DNA of 50,490 bases from positions 1-50,490 of the forward strand of contig NZ_JAUOPD010000023.1 in assembly GCF_030546745.1 (NCBI RefSeq), in the 5' to 3' direction. How positions within the stretch are numbered: the stretch's first letter is position 1; each line of letters begins with the position of its first letter. The notes under the pieces are model-generated. The model was not told the DNA's origin. It ran no database searches and saw nothing but the letters and a program-made list of their open reading frames with translations. Of this stretch, positions 27,425 through 36,236 are shown piece after piece. This stretch comes from Thalassotalea sp. 1_MG-2023. GTDB taxonomy: Bacteria > Pseudomonadota > Gammaproteobacteria > Enterobacterales > Alteromonadaceae. The position numbers and the translations under genes are program-made.

Positions 27425-28404
27425 TGGAACTATTAATTGATTTAGTCTTACTCGCAATGCTCGCATTAACCGCATTGCGTATTATTTTTCTTAAAGATTT
27501 ATTCGCGGTTGTCATGCTCTTTAGTATTTACAGCTTTTTGTCTGCGTTAATTTTTATTAACCTTGATGCTGTCGATGTTGCATTTACTGAAGCTGCTGTA
27601 GGTGCCGGCATATCAACCGTATTGATGTTAGGTACTATCGCCATAACTGGGCGTACTGAAACACCCCCTACCAAATCAAAACTTTTACCTCTTCTCATTG
27701 TTGTTGTTACAGGCGCTGCCCTTATATACGGTACGCTCGATATGCCTCCGTTTGGTCATGCTGATAACCCCGTTCATGAACATGTCGCGCCAAGGTACAT
27801 TGAAGAGTCTCCAAAAGAAATTGGTTTGCCTAATATGGTGACCTCAGTATTAGCGAGTTATCGTGGCTTTGATACGTTAGGTGAAACAGTCGTTGTCTTT
27901 TCTGCGATGATTGGCGTGCTGTCATTGTTAAGGTTAAGAAAACGTGATGCAGATAAAAACCCAGAATCTGGCATTAAAGCACACCGAGTATTACAAGTTA
28001 TCGCTAAGATTGTCATTCCGATGATCATTTTGTTTGCGCTTTATGTGCAGTTTCATGGTGATTTTGGCCCAGGCGGCGGATTCCAAGCAGGTGTTATTGC
28101 GGCCGCAGCATTCATTCTTTATGCATTGGTCTTTGGTTTATCAAATGTCTTTAAAGTGGTTGGTCCTAAGTTTTTGCGAATTCTCGCCGTGTTTGGCGTA
28201 CTGCTGTACGCTGGCGTTGGCGTATACAGTATGGCAATGGGAGGCAACTTTCTTGATTACAATTATTTAGCTGAAAACCCGTTATCCGGTCAACATTACG
28301 GCATTATTCTAATAGAGCTTGGGGTCGGCATAACAGTCTTTGCCGTAATGCTCAGTATTTTTTATGCCTTTGACAGCCAAATTGAGAGGGCAAATATTCA
28401 ATGA
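27424..28404 (+). CDS. fused DUF4040 (MrpA-C/MbhD-E-like) and MnhB subunit
   Basis: This 326-residue protein has two parts. The N-terminal part (about 1-150) has three or four helices with LALTALRIIFLKDLFAVVMLFSIYSFLSA and AAVGAGISTVLMLGTI, the DUF4040/MbhD pattern that corresponds to the C-terminal end of MrpA. The C-terminal part (about 180-326) is MnhB-like, with HGDFGPGGGFQAGVIAAAAFILYAL and YGIILIELGVGITVFAVML. The full-length NuoL-like MrpA of Bacillus is therefore absent, and its C-terminal helices are fused to subunit B. The 4-nt ATGA overlap with the next gene shows coupling. Confidence 0.85.
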   Translation: MELLIDLVLLAMLALTALRIIFLKDLFAVVMLFSIYSFLSALIFINLDAVDVAFTEAAVGAGISTVLMLGTIAITGRTETPPTKSKLLPLLIVVVTGAALIYGTLDMPPFGHADNPVHEHVAPRYIEESPKEIGLPNMVTSVLASYRGFDTLGETVVVFSAMIGVLSLLRLRKRDADKNPESGIKAHRVLQVIAKIVIPMIILFALYVQFHGDFGPGGGFQAGVIAAAAFILYALVFGLSNVFKVVGPKFLRILAVFGVLLYAGVGVYSMAMGGNFLDYNYLAENPLSGQHYGIILIELGVGITVFAVMLSIFYAFDSQIERANIQ

Positions 28405-28757
28405 GTTTTATTGCAGATTACTACAATTACTGGATCGTCGTATTCTTGATGATGACAGGATTTTATATTGTTATTTCAGCGAGTAACCTAGTTAAAAAAG
28501 TTGTTGGTTTAAACATCTTTCAAACCTCGGTTTTTATGCTTTATATATCAATGGGTAAAGTAAAAGGAGGTACAGCACCTATCTTAACCGAAGGCGCTGC
28601 TCAATACTCTAACCCATTACCACATGTACTTATTTTAACCGCCATTGTTGTTGGTGTTGCCACTACCGCAGTCGCACTCTCTCTTATTGTGCGTATTAAA
28701 GAAGAATACGGTACGGTTGAAGAAAATGAATTTGAAAAAAAGGATGATGCTATCTGA
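28401..28757 (+). CDS. mnhC: Mrp/Mnh antiporter subunit C
   Basis: This 118-residue NuoK-like protein has three helices (about 9-27, 33-50 and 73-98). FYIVISASNLVKKVVGLNIFQTSVFMLYI and the GAAQYSNPLPHVLILTAIVVGVATTAVALSLI segment are typical of MnhC. The stop codon shares a base with the ATG of the following subunit (TGATG). Confidence 0.92.
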   Translation: MSFIADYYNYWIVVFLMMTGFYIVISASNLVKKVVGLNIFQTSVFMLYISMGKVKGGTAPILTEGAAQYSNPLPHVLILTAIVVGVATTAVALSLIVRIKEEYGTVEENEFEKKDDAI

Positions 28758-30262
28758 TGATTGAACAACACTTAGCCGCTCTACCTATTATACTGCCTCT
28801 GATTGCAGCACCTATTGCGCTTATTTTAGGGCGTTCAATGCTTACATGGGCATTTGCAACGTTAGTGAGTGCTTTATCTTGTATCGCGTCATGGCAGCTG
28901 TTGATGACAACACTTTCCGACGGCGCATTAAGTTATGCTTTAGGTGGTTGGCCGCCTCCTTGGGGAATTGAGCTTAACGTTGATGTCACCAATGCGTTTG
29001 TTTTATTAGCTGTCAGTGCAATGTCAACTTTAGTACTAATCTATTCAAAAGACAGTATTGAAAAAGAAATCAATGCTTCTAATCATTCGCTTTATTATAC
29101 AGCGCATTTACTCTGTTTAACCGGTTTATCTGGTATGTTAATTACCGGAGATGCCTTTAACTTATTCGTCTTTTTAGAAATATCATCGCTAGCGACTTAT
29201 ACATTAGTGAGTCTAGCATCTGACCGCCGTTGTTTAACAGCAACCTTTCGTTACTTAGTCATGGGTACCATAGGGGCTACTTTTATTCTCATTGGGGTTG
29301 GTATGCTCTATATGAAAACGGGTACGCTTAACATGGCAGATCTTTCAACGAAAATGGCAGCCTTTGAAAGCAATCGTACGTTAAATACAGGGCTTGCATT
29401 TATCATGGTAGGAGTTAGTTTAAAACTCGCCCTTTTCCCATTACATATGTGGTTACCTGCAGCTTATACCCATGCGCCATCATCAGTAACAGCTTTTCTT
29501 GCAAGTACAGCAACCAAAGTTGCCGTTTACGTGATGATACGCTTCATATTTTCTGTGTTTGGTGCATCACATGTATTCGAAACAATGAGCATGGAAATTA
29601 TTCTAATGGTATTAGCTATTGTTGCCATTTTTAAATGCTCATATATGGCAACCGTACAAAGTAATGTAAAAACACTACTTGCCTACAGTAGTGTTGCTCA
29701 AATAGGTTACATGGTACTTGGTATTAGTTTAGTGAGTGTGCCTGGTCTCATGTCAGGGTTAATTCATATTTTTAATCATGCATTAATGAAAGGCGCATTA
29801 TTTATGGCGGTAGGTGCAGTGTTCTATCGTATGGGTTCAGTTAACATAGAAGCCTTTAAAGGTTTAGGTAAAAAGATGCCACTTACGATGGCAGCCTTTA
29901 CTATTGCGGGGTTAAGCATTATAGGTGTGCCTCTAACCGCTGGTTTTGTTAGCAAGTGGTATTTAGTAACCGCTGCGTTAGAACAAGACCTATGGATAGT
30001 TGCAGCACTAGTGTTATTGGGCTCTTTATTAGCCGTCGTTTATATAGGCCGCGTATTAGAAGCCGCTTACTTTCAGGAACCGCCGGAGTCTCAAGGTGCT
30101 AAAAACATTAAAGAAGTGCCGTGGTTAATGCTTATGCCGATGTGGATACTTGTTTTAGCAAATATTTATTTTGGTATTAATACCGGTTTAACGGTTGAAG
30201 CTGCAACAAGTGCATCGCAATGGCTGTTTCAAGGATATAACCCAGCGGGGGTAGCCTTATGA
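28757..30262 (+). CDS. mnhD: Mrp/Mnh antiporter subunit D (first NuoM/N-like subunit)
   Basis: This 501-residue protein has about 14 helices of the NADH-dehydrogenase proton-channel family. The two residues central to proton transfer are present: E141 (FVFLEISSLATYTL) and K223 (GVSLKLALFPLHMWLPAAY). VAQIGYMVLGISL and HALMKGALFMAVGAVFYRMG follow. The first of three homologous large subunits in this operon, it overlaps the second by 4 nt. It contributes to Na+ or K+ export driven by the proton gradient, or to the associated ion pathway. Confidence 0.93.
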   Translation: MIEQHLAALPIILPLIAAPIALILGRSMLTWAFATLVSALSCIASWQLLMTTLSDGALSYALGGWPPPWGIELNVDVTNAFVLLAVSAMSTLVLIYSKDSIEKEINASNHSLYYTAHLLCLTGLSGMLITGDAFNLFVFLEISSLATYTLVSLASDRRCLTATFRYLVMGTIGATFILIGVGMLYMKTGTLNMADLSTKMAAFESNRTLNTGLAFIMVGVSLKLALFPLHMWLPAAYTHAPSSVTAFLASTATKVAVYVMIRFIFSVFGASHVFETMSMEIILMVLAIVAIFKCSYMATVQSNVKTLLAYSSVAQIGYMVLGISLVSVPGLMSGLIHIFNHALMKGALFMAVGAVFYRMGSVNIEAFKGLGKKMPLTMAAFTIAGLSIIGVPLTAGFVSKWYLVTAALEQDLWIVAALVLLGSLLAVVYIGRVLEAAYFQEPPESQGAKNIKEVPWLMLMPMWILVLANIYFGINTGLTVEAATSASQWLFQGYNPAGVAL

Positions 30263-31767
30263 ACCTCTGGCAAAATATAGACCCGTCACTACTGATTAGT
30301 TTATCAATATTAGTCCCTTTTATTGGATCTTTACTTGTGATTGCAGCAGGTAAACTCCCTAATTTAAGAGAAACAATAACGTTAGTAACGGCGACGGTGC
30401 TCTTTACCATAGTACTCGCCATTACCGACCACACCTTCCAAGGAGTGGTATTACAGCAACACGTTATTGACTTGTTTCCGGGGTTAGCAATCAGTTTCAC
30501 CGTAGAACCTCTTGGCGTACTGTTTGCCCTAGTAGCCAGCTTTCTTTGGATCGTCACCAGCATTTATGCCATCGGTTATATGCGTGGCCACAACGAAAAT
30601 AATCAAACGCGATTTTTTTGCTGTTTCGCCTTGGCAATCAGTTCCGTAATGGCTATTTGTTTTTCTGGAAACTTGTTAACACTCTTTATTTTCTACGAAG
30701 TATTAACCTTATCAACCTATCCACTGGTAACTCATGCTGGCAATGACGCAGCCAAACGAGGCGGACGCATTTATTTAGGCATTCTGTTAAGTACATCAAT
30801 TTTATTTTTACTTTTTGCCGTCATAGGCACATATGCTTTAACGGGTAATTTAACCTTCCAAGCTGGTGGAGTTTTTGATAGCTCGCATAGCAAAATGATA
30901 ATGGCTATTTTATTAGTGTTATTTTGCTACGGCATTGGTAAGGCCGCAATTATGCCGTTCCATCGTTGGTTACCTGCAGCAATGGTGGCACCAACACCTG
31001 TCAGTGCATTATTGCATGCTGTTGCAGTAGTAAAAGCTGGCGTCTTCAGCCTGTTAAAAATCGTCATTTATATCTTTGGTTTAGACAACCTTAAAGAGTT
31101 GGCGACCACTGATATAATGCTCTATATTGGCGCCGCCACTATTTTACTTTCTTCATGTATCGCCATGACTAAAGATAATTTAAAGGCGAGGTTAGCCTAC
31201 TCAACTGTTAGTCAACTAAGCTATATTGTTGTTGGTGCTTTATTAGCCTCTTCTATAGCAAGCGCAGGTGCTGCGCTGCACATTGCAACACACGCAGTTG
31301 GTAAAATTACACTATTCTTTTGTGCTGGTGCCATTATGGTTGCATGCCACAAAAAAAATATCTCAGAAATGGCTGGTTTGGGCAAGAAAATGCCCATTAC
31401 TATGGCCGCGTTTGCCATAGGTGCAATTAGTATTATTGGCTTACCGCCAATGGCTGGTACGTGGAGTAAATGGTATTTAACCATTGGTGCATTAGAATCA
31501 GATAAGCTATTAATTGTTGCTACCTTGATGATCAGTTCTTTGCTTAATATAGCGTATTTATTACCTATACCTATCAAGGCATTTTTTGATAAAACAAGTA
31601 CTGATACCCAACCCTGGAGTTGGCAGCAAACACAAGAAGCGCCTTTACCCATGTTAATTGCTATTTCGGTGACATCTATAGGTTGTATTGTACTATTTTT
31701 CTATCCTCAGCCCTTGATTGATTTAATCAATCTTATTCCGGGCGTTGCTACAAATGGAGAAGGTTAA
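30259..31767 (+). CDS. Mrp antiporter D-family subunit (second NuoM/N-like subunit)
   Basis: This 502-residue paralog of the preceding subunit has about 14 helices. E147 (LFIFYEVLTLSTYPLV) and K228 (GIGKAAIMPFHRWLPAAM) are conserved. It also has VSQLSYIVVGALLASS and THAVGKITLFFCAGAIMVA. Its APTPVSALLHAVAVVKAGVFSLLKI segment is more NuoL-like than that of the first D subunit. It is translationally coupled upstream and is followed one nucleotide later by a small two-helix protein gene. Confidence 0.88.
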   Translation: MNLWQNIDPSLLISLSILVPFIGSLLVIAAGKLPNLRETITLVTATVLFTIVLAITDHTFQGVVLQQHVIDLFPGLAISFTVEPLGVLFALVASFLWIVTSIYAIGYMRGHNENNQTRFFCCFALAISSVMAICFSGNLLTLFIFYEVLTLSTYPLVTHAGNDAAKRGGRIYLGILLSTSILFLLFAVIGTYALTGNLTFQAGGVFDSSHSKMIMAILLVLFCYGIGKAAIMPFHRWLPAAMVAPTPVSALLHAVAVVKAGVFSLLKIVIYIFGLDNLKELATTDIMLYIGAATILLSSCIAMTKDNLKARLAYSTVSQLSYIVVGALLASSIASAGAALHIATHAVGKITLFFCAGAIMVACHKKNISEMAGLGKKMPITMAAFAIGAISIIGLPPMAGTWSKWYLTIGALESDKLLIVATLMISSLLNIAYLLPIPIKAFFDKTSTDTQPWSWQQTQEAPLPMLIAISVTSIGCIVLFFYPQPLIDLINLIPGVATNGEG

Positions 31768-31768
31768 A

Positions 31769-32026
31769 ATGGCTGAGCAAAACCATGAACAAAGTGGCTT
31801 CTTCGATAAGCCTGAAAACATTCGTAAAATGTTAAGAGTTTTTTATGTTATTTGCGCTTTACTCGTGATTGTTGATCTTGTCGTTAACCGCCATATTTAC
31901 CATGATTGGGAAAACATACCTGCATTTTATGCTATTTATGGCTTTGTTGGCTGTGTCGTTTTGGTATTGATCGCCACGGAAATGAGAAAGTTTTTAATGC
32001 GTAAGGAAGATTATTACGATGAATAA
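31769..32026 (+). CDS. small two-helix membrane protein of the Mrp operon
   Basis: This 85-residue protein starts at the ATG (MAEQNHEQSGFF) after GGAGAAGG. It has two hydrophobic segments (about 24-42 and 51-70) separated by NRHIYHDWENIPAFYAIYG, and a charged C-terminus. Its last 8 nt overlap the next gene. I do not recognise it as a canonical Mrp subunit. Its position between two large antiporter subunits argues for an accessory subunit or assembly factor of this operon type. The frame extends 8 codons upstream, but that stretch has no ribosome-binding site. Confidence 0.75.
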   Translation: MAEQNHEQSGFFDKPENIRKMLRVFYVICALLVIVDLVVNRHIYHDWENIPAFYAIYGFVGCVVLVLIATEMRKFLMRKEDYYDE

Positions 32027-33740
32027 CTTAATTCTGCTTCCGCCCTTTTTACCGCTATTATTCGGGGCGCTAGCCGCTTTGTTTTTGCGTGGTTGGTTAC
32101 GAAACACGGTCATGTTGATCGTACCTATTATTGGTGCGTTAAATATTTATGGTTTAGATACTGGTGTATTTTGGTCATTAGAATTTATGGGCTATACCTT
32201 AGAACCCGTAAAGGTCGATAAGCTCAGTTTAATGTTTGGCTATCTTTTTCATATTGCTTCGTTTATCGCTATTGTTTACGCGATACATATTAAAGATACC
32301 CTGCAACATGTTGCAGCATTAGCCTATGCAGCAAGTGCTGTTGGTGCTGTATTTGCCGGAGACTTATTAACCCTTTTTGTCTTTTGGGAATTACTCGCAC
32401 TTACCTCAGTATTTTTAATTTGGGCCAGAAGAACGGATAAAGCTTACGCTTCGGGTTTACGATATTTAATTATTCAAGTGCTCTCAGGGGTTATGTTGCT
32501 TGCTGGGCTACTTATTTACGCTCAAGTCAATAATAGTTTGTTATTTACTGAGATTGGTTTGGAACATCAAGGCATTGCACAAATCGGCGCTTGGTTAATC
32601 TTTTTAGCCTTCGGTATTAAATGTGCTTTTCCGTTTTTCCACAACTGGTTAACAGATGCTTACCCGGAAGCAACACCAACAGGGACGATATTCTTAGCCT
32701 CTTTTACGACAAAAGTTGCAGTCTATGCTTTTGCTCGCGGCTACCCTGGTACTGAATTACTTGTTTGGATTGGTGTCACTATGGCATGTTTTCCAATTTT
32801 CTTTGCTGTAATAGAAAATGATCTAAGGCGCGTACTTGCGTACAGTTTAATTAACCAAATTGGCTTTATGATAGTCGGTATAGGTATTGGTACAGCGGTC
32901 GCGTTAAACGGTGCTGTTGCACATGCTTTCAATGACGTTATCTTTAAAGGTTTGTTAATGATGACGATGGGGGCTGTCTTACATATGACAGGGAAAATAA
33001 ATGGTTCCGAATTAGGAGGCTTATATAAAAGCATGCCTAAAACGACCATTCTCTGTATTGTCGGCGCTGCCTCTATTTCAGCCTTCCCGCTTTTTAGTGG
33101 CTTTGTCTCTAAATCGATGATCATGAGTGCGGCAGTTGCTGAAGGCTACGATGTCGTTTGGTTATTATTATTGTTTGCTGCAGCTGGTGTATTCCATCAT
33201 GCAGGGATCAAAATTCCTTATTTTGCTTTCTTTGCCCATGATTCTGGTATCAGAACCACAGAGCCACCTCGGAATATGCTAATTGCCATGACTTTAGCAG
33301 CCGTAGCTTGTGTTGTTATTGGTTCATTCCCTGCACAAACGGTTTATGCATTGCTACCGTGGGAAGCAAGCTACCAACCGTATGACTTAACGCATGTATT
33401 AACGCAATTACAATTGTTGTTTTTCTCTGCACTTGCTTTTGTTTGGCTTAACCAACGAAACATGTACCCACCTGAGTTACCATCAACAAACTTAGATGCA
33501 GATTGGTTTTACCGTAAATTGGCACCGAATGTAATAAAACGAGTTGCCAGTGCAGTCAACCACAGCTATCAACGTGCTGAACTTGCTGTAGTCATGTCAA
33601 TTAAGCATATAATACAGCGTTCATACGATGCAGATAAAGACGAACCTAGAGGCTACTTTGCTCGATTTTGGCTTACTGATACGATGGTAGTTTGGGTGGC
33701 AATTTTACTTGTTGCCTATTTATTGTTGTATTACATCTAG
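32019..33740 (+). CDS. Mrp antiporter D-family subunit (third NuoL/M-like subunit)
   Basis: This 573-residue protein has about 14-16 helices. E124 (LFVFWELLALTSVFL) and K201 (FGIKCAFPFFHNWLTDAYPEATP) are the expected functional pair. VLAYSLINQIGFMIVGIGIG and NDVIFKGLLMMTMGAVLHMTG follow. Compared with the two other D-like subunits it has a C-terminal extension of about 80 residues with a last helix (about 555-572), reminiscent of the NuoL/MrpA-type C-terminal end. It may take the place of the missing MrpA N-terminal part. A terminator follows, ending the nine-gene operon. Confidence 0.88.
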   Translation: MNNLILLPPFLPLLFGALAALFLRGWLRNTVMLIVPIIGALNIYGLDTGVFWSLEFMGYTLEPVKVDKLSLMFGYLFHIASFIAIVYAIHIKDTLQHVAALAYAASAVGAVFAGDLLTLFVFWELLALTSVFLIWARRTDKAYASGLRYLIIQVLSGVMLLAGLLIYAQVNNSLLFTEIGLEHQGIAQIGAWLIFLAFGIKCAFPFFHNWLTDAYPEATPTGTIFLASFTTKVAVYAFARGYPGTELLVWIGVTMACFPIFFAVIENDLRRVLAYSLINQIGFMIVGIGIGTAVALNGAVAHAFNDVIFKGLLMMTMGAVLHMTGKINGSELGGLYKSMPKTTILCIVGAASISAFPLFSGFVSKSMIMSAAVAEGYDVVWLLLLFAAAGVFHHAGIKIPYFAFFAHDSGIRTTEPPRNMLIAMTLAAVACVVIGSFPAQTVYALLPWEASYQPYDLTHVLTQLQLLFFSALAFVWLNQRNMYPPELPSTNLDADWFYRKLAPNVIKRVASAVNHSYQRAELAVVMSIKHIIQRSYDADKDEPRGYFARFWLTDTMVVWVAILLVAYLLLYYI

Positions 33741-33773
33741 CGTAATAGCGCAATTTAATACCAGTTCATTTGA

Positions 33774-33807
33774 TAAAGCTCCTACATTATAGGAGCTTTA
33801 TTTTTTT
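33774..33807 (+). terminator. rho-independent terminator of the Mrp operon
   Basis: TAAAGCTCCTA (33774-33784) pairs perfectly with TAGGAGCTTTA (33790-33800) across a 5-nt loop and runs into a T tract. Confidence 0.93.
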
Positions 33808-33892
33808 AGCCTATAGTATCGCTCTTCTCTCGATAAAAGATTACAGATTGGCACTTGCCTACGAATAGAATTAGTTTAGATGAAAATAGTCT

Positions 33893-33921
33893 TTGCAACC
33901 ACTATATGACCCTGTTATAAA
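33893..33921 (+). promoter_or_regulatory. candidate sigma70 promoter of nhaB
   Basis: TTGCAA (33893-33898), a 17-nt spacer and TATAAA (33916-33921) lie 44 bp before the nhaB start. The match is 4 of 6 and 5 of 6, so this is plausible but unproven. Confidence 0.5.
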
Positions 33922-33964
33922 TCTGCCGATTTTTTAGCTAACCTAGAAAAAAGGCTCTTCCGAG

Positions 33965-35554
33965 ATGAACCAATCAGCCATTAGTGCGTTTTACCAAAAC
34001 TTTTTAGGGAACTCCCCTAGATGGTATAAGCAAGCCATTATTGCTTGTCTTATTATCAATCCAATATTATTCCAAATTAGTCCTTACCTTGCTGGTTGGG
34101 CCCTAGTTCTTGAATTTATCTTCACACTTGCTATGGCGCTAAAGTGTTACCCACTACAACCGGGTGGCTTACTGGCTATTGAAGCCGTTGTTATTGGCAT
34201 GACAAGCCCTGAACAAGTCATGCATGAAATCCAAGCGAACATTGAAGTATTACTGCTATTAATTTTTATGGTGGCAGGCATCTATTTCATGAAGAATTTA
34301 TTGCTATTTCTCTTCGCTAAAATTGTTACCAAGATTCGCTCTAAAACAATCGTTTCTTTATTGTTTTGCGTAAGCAGTGCTTTCTTATCAGCATTTTTAG
34401 ATGCTTTAACCGTGATTGCCGTTATTATTGCAGTAGCAGTTGGTTTTTACGCGGTTTACCACAAAGTAGCATCTGGGAAGGATAATCACCAACACGATCA
34501 TGATCATACTTGTGACCAAGGTGTTCAAGAACCCTCACGTCTTGATTTAGACAATTTTCGCGCATATTTACGAAATTTAATGATGCATGCAGGTGTTGGC
34601 ACTGCTCTTGGCGGCGTCTGCACCATTGTTGGTGAACCACAAAATTTAATTATTGGTCAACAAGCGGGATGGGATTTCATTGAGTTTTTCATTCGCATGT
34701 CTCCGGTAACAATTCCTGTTTTTATCTCAGGTATCATTACCTGCATTTTGCTTGAAAAGCTAAAGTGGTTCGGTTATGGCTCAACGTTACCTGAAAGTGT
34801 GCGTCAAATTTTAATCGACTATGAAAAAACTCAATCTAAAAAACGCACCAAGAAAGATAAAGTAAAATTAATCATGCAAGGTGTTGTCGGTATTTGGTTA
34901 ATTGTGGGTTTAGCTTTGCACCTTGCCGCTGTGGGTTTAATTGGCTTAACCGTTATTATTTTTGCTACCTCTTTTACCGGGATCACTGAAGAACACCAAA
35001 TTGGTCATGCTTTTGAAGAAGCACTCCCCTTTACTGCCCTTTTAGCCGTATTTTTTGCCATCGTTGCCGTTATTATAGACCAACAACTCTTTACGCCAGT
35101 TATCACTTGGGTATTAACGTTCGAAGGTAATATGCAATTAGTGATGTTCTATTTAGCAAATGGCTTTTTATCAATGGTGAGTGATAACGTGTTTGTTGGA
35201 ACTGTTTACATCACTGAAGTACAAAAAGCCCTGTCAGCTGGGGTGATCACCCGTGATCAATTTGATTTATTAGCAGTGGCTATTAATACCGGTACAAACT
35301 TACCGAGTGTTGCAACGCCTAATGGACAAGCAGCATTTTTATTCCTACTGACTTCTGCAATAGCGCCACTTATTAGGTTATCTTACGGCCGTATGGTAAT
35401 CATGGCATTTCCATACACAATTGTGTTGACCATCGTTGGTTTATTAGCTATTTCAAGTGGTTTATTAGAAGGGAAAACTCAAGAATTTTATGATGCAGGC
35501 TTAATATCGCATCATGTTGCTGACAATAGTAAAGCAACTTCAAGCGCACATTAA
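33965..35554 (+). CDS. nhaB: Na+/H+ antiporter NhaB
   Basis: This 529-residue secondary transporter exports Na+ in exchange for H+. It follows E. coli NhaB closely: [25 protein letters not shown] at the N-terminus, [26 protein letters not shown] (about 49-74), [32 protein letters not shown] and [29 protein letters not shown] His-rich cytoplasmic loop at about 175-181 (HQHDHDH), followed by a cysteine, is longer in histidines than the E. coli loop and could bind a metal. Its own terminator follows. It keeps the fadR-nhaB-dsbB association known from E. coli, with the Mrp operon inserted before it. Confidence 0.96.
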   Translation: MNQSAISAFYQNFLGNSPRWYKQAIIACLIINPILFQISPYLAGWALVLEFIFTLAMALKCYPLQPGGLLAIEAVVIGMTSPEQVMHEIQANIEVLLLLIFMVAGIYFMKNLLLFLFAKIVTKIRSKTIVSLLFCVSSAFLSAFLDALTVIAVIIAVAVGFYAVYHKVASGKDNHQHDHDHTCDQGVQEPSRLDLDNFRAYLRNLMMHAGVGTALGGVCTIVGEPQNLIIGQQAGWDFIEFFIRMSPVTIPVFISGIITCILLEKLKWFGYGSTLPESVRQILIDYEKTQSKKRTKKDKVKLIMQGVVGIWLIVGLALHLAAVGLIGLTVIIFATSFTGITEEHQIGHAFEEALPFTALLAVFFAIVAVIIDQQLFTPVITWVLTFEGNMQLVMFYLANGFLSMVSDNVFVGTVYITEVQKALSAGVITRDQFDLLAVAINTGTNLPSVATPNGQAAFLFLLTSAIAPLIRLSYGRMVIMAFPYTIVLTIVGLLAISSGLLEGKTQEFYDAGLISHHVADNSKATSSAH

Positions 35555-35559
35555 CTGTG

Positions 35560-35586
35560 AAAAGCGCCGAAAGGCGCTTTTTTATT
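35560..35586 (+). terminator. rho-independent terminator of nhaB
   Basis: AAAAGCGCC (35560-35568) pairs with GGCGCTTTT (35573-35581), with a GAAA-type loop and a T run, just after the stop. Confidence 0.93.
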
Positions 35587-35663
35587 AACTATTTACAATT
35601 TGCTTGATGACAATAAATTCGCTTAAAGGTAATCTAGCGTTCAAAAAACAATAAGGAATACTT

Positions 35664-36182
35664 GTGAATTTTTTAAGTCGCTTAACAACAAATAAAAACG
35701 CTTGGTTATTACTGTTCATTAGTGCGTTGTCACTAGAGTTTACCGCTTTGTATTTTCAGTACATGATGGAATTAAAGCCGTGTGTCATGTGCATCTATCA
35801 ACGTGCTGCTATGTGGGCCATTGTGTTTGCAGGGATCGTTGGTTATTTCACTTGCTCTTCTGTTTTCGGGCGTTTGATTGCATATGGTTTATGGGCGACT
35901 GGCGCTATTTGGGGTCTGTTAATCGCTAACGAACATGTTGATATGCAAAATGCTTCAATGGCGTTTTTATACGGTTGTGAATTAGTACCCAATTTTCCAC
36001 AATGGGCACCATTACACGAATGGCTACCAGCGCTATTTAGAGCTGATGGTAGTTGCAGTGATATTGATTGGCAATTCTTAGGTTACAGTATGCCACAATG
36101 GATGGTGGTAATTTATAGCGTTTATACGGCTCTTTTTGCGGTGATTTTGCTTAGCAGACTTAAACAAAGCAAAATGTTTTAA
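35664..36182 (+). CDS. dsbB: disulfide bond formation protein B
   Basis: This four-helix inner-membrane protein reoxidises DsbA and passes electrons to quinone. The 172-residue protein has both redox cysteine pairs: C40/C43 in ELKPCVMCIYQR and C105/C131 in the second periplasmic loop, matching E. coli positions 41/44 and 104/130 closely. Arg47 after the first pair is the usual quinone-site residue. An AAGGAATAC sequence precedes a GTG codon at 35664, which is the start. It lies behind nhaB as in E. coli. Confidence 0.95.
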   Translation: MNFLSRLTTNKNAWLLLFISALSLEFTALYFQYMMELKPCVMCIYQRAAMWAIVFAGIVGYFTCSSVFGRLIAYGLWATGAIWGLLIANEHVDMQNASMAFLYGCELVPNFPQWAPLHEWLPALFRADGSCSDIDWQFLGYSMPQWMVVIYSVYTALFAVILLSRLKQSKMF

Positions 36183-36188
36183 TTTATC

Positions 36189-36229
36189 AAACCCCAAAGG
36201 TCATGTAGAAGGTCTTTGGGGTTTATTTT
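36189..36229. terminator. terminator after dsbB, perfect 11-bp stem
   Basis: AAACCCCAAAG (36189-36199) pairs with CTTTGGGGTTT (36214-36224), then ATTTT follows. It lies between dsbB and the convergent DUF1707 gene. The T-run is on the plus strand, so it mainly serves dsbB. Confidence 0.85.
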
Positions 36230-36236
36230 CACCAGA

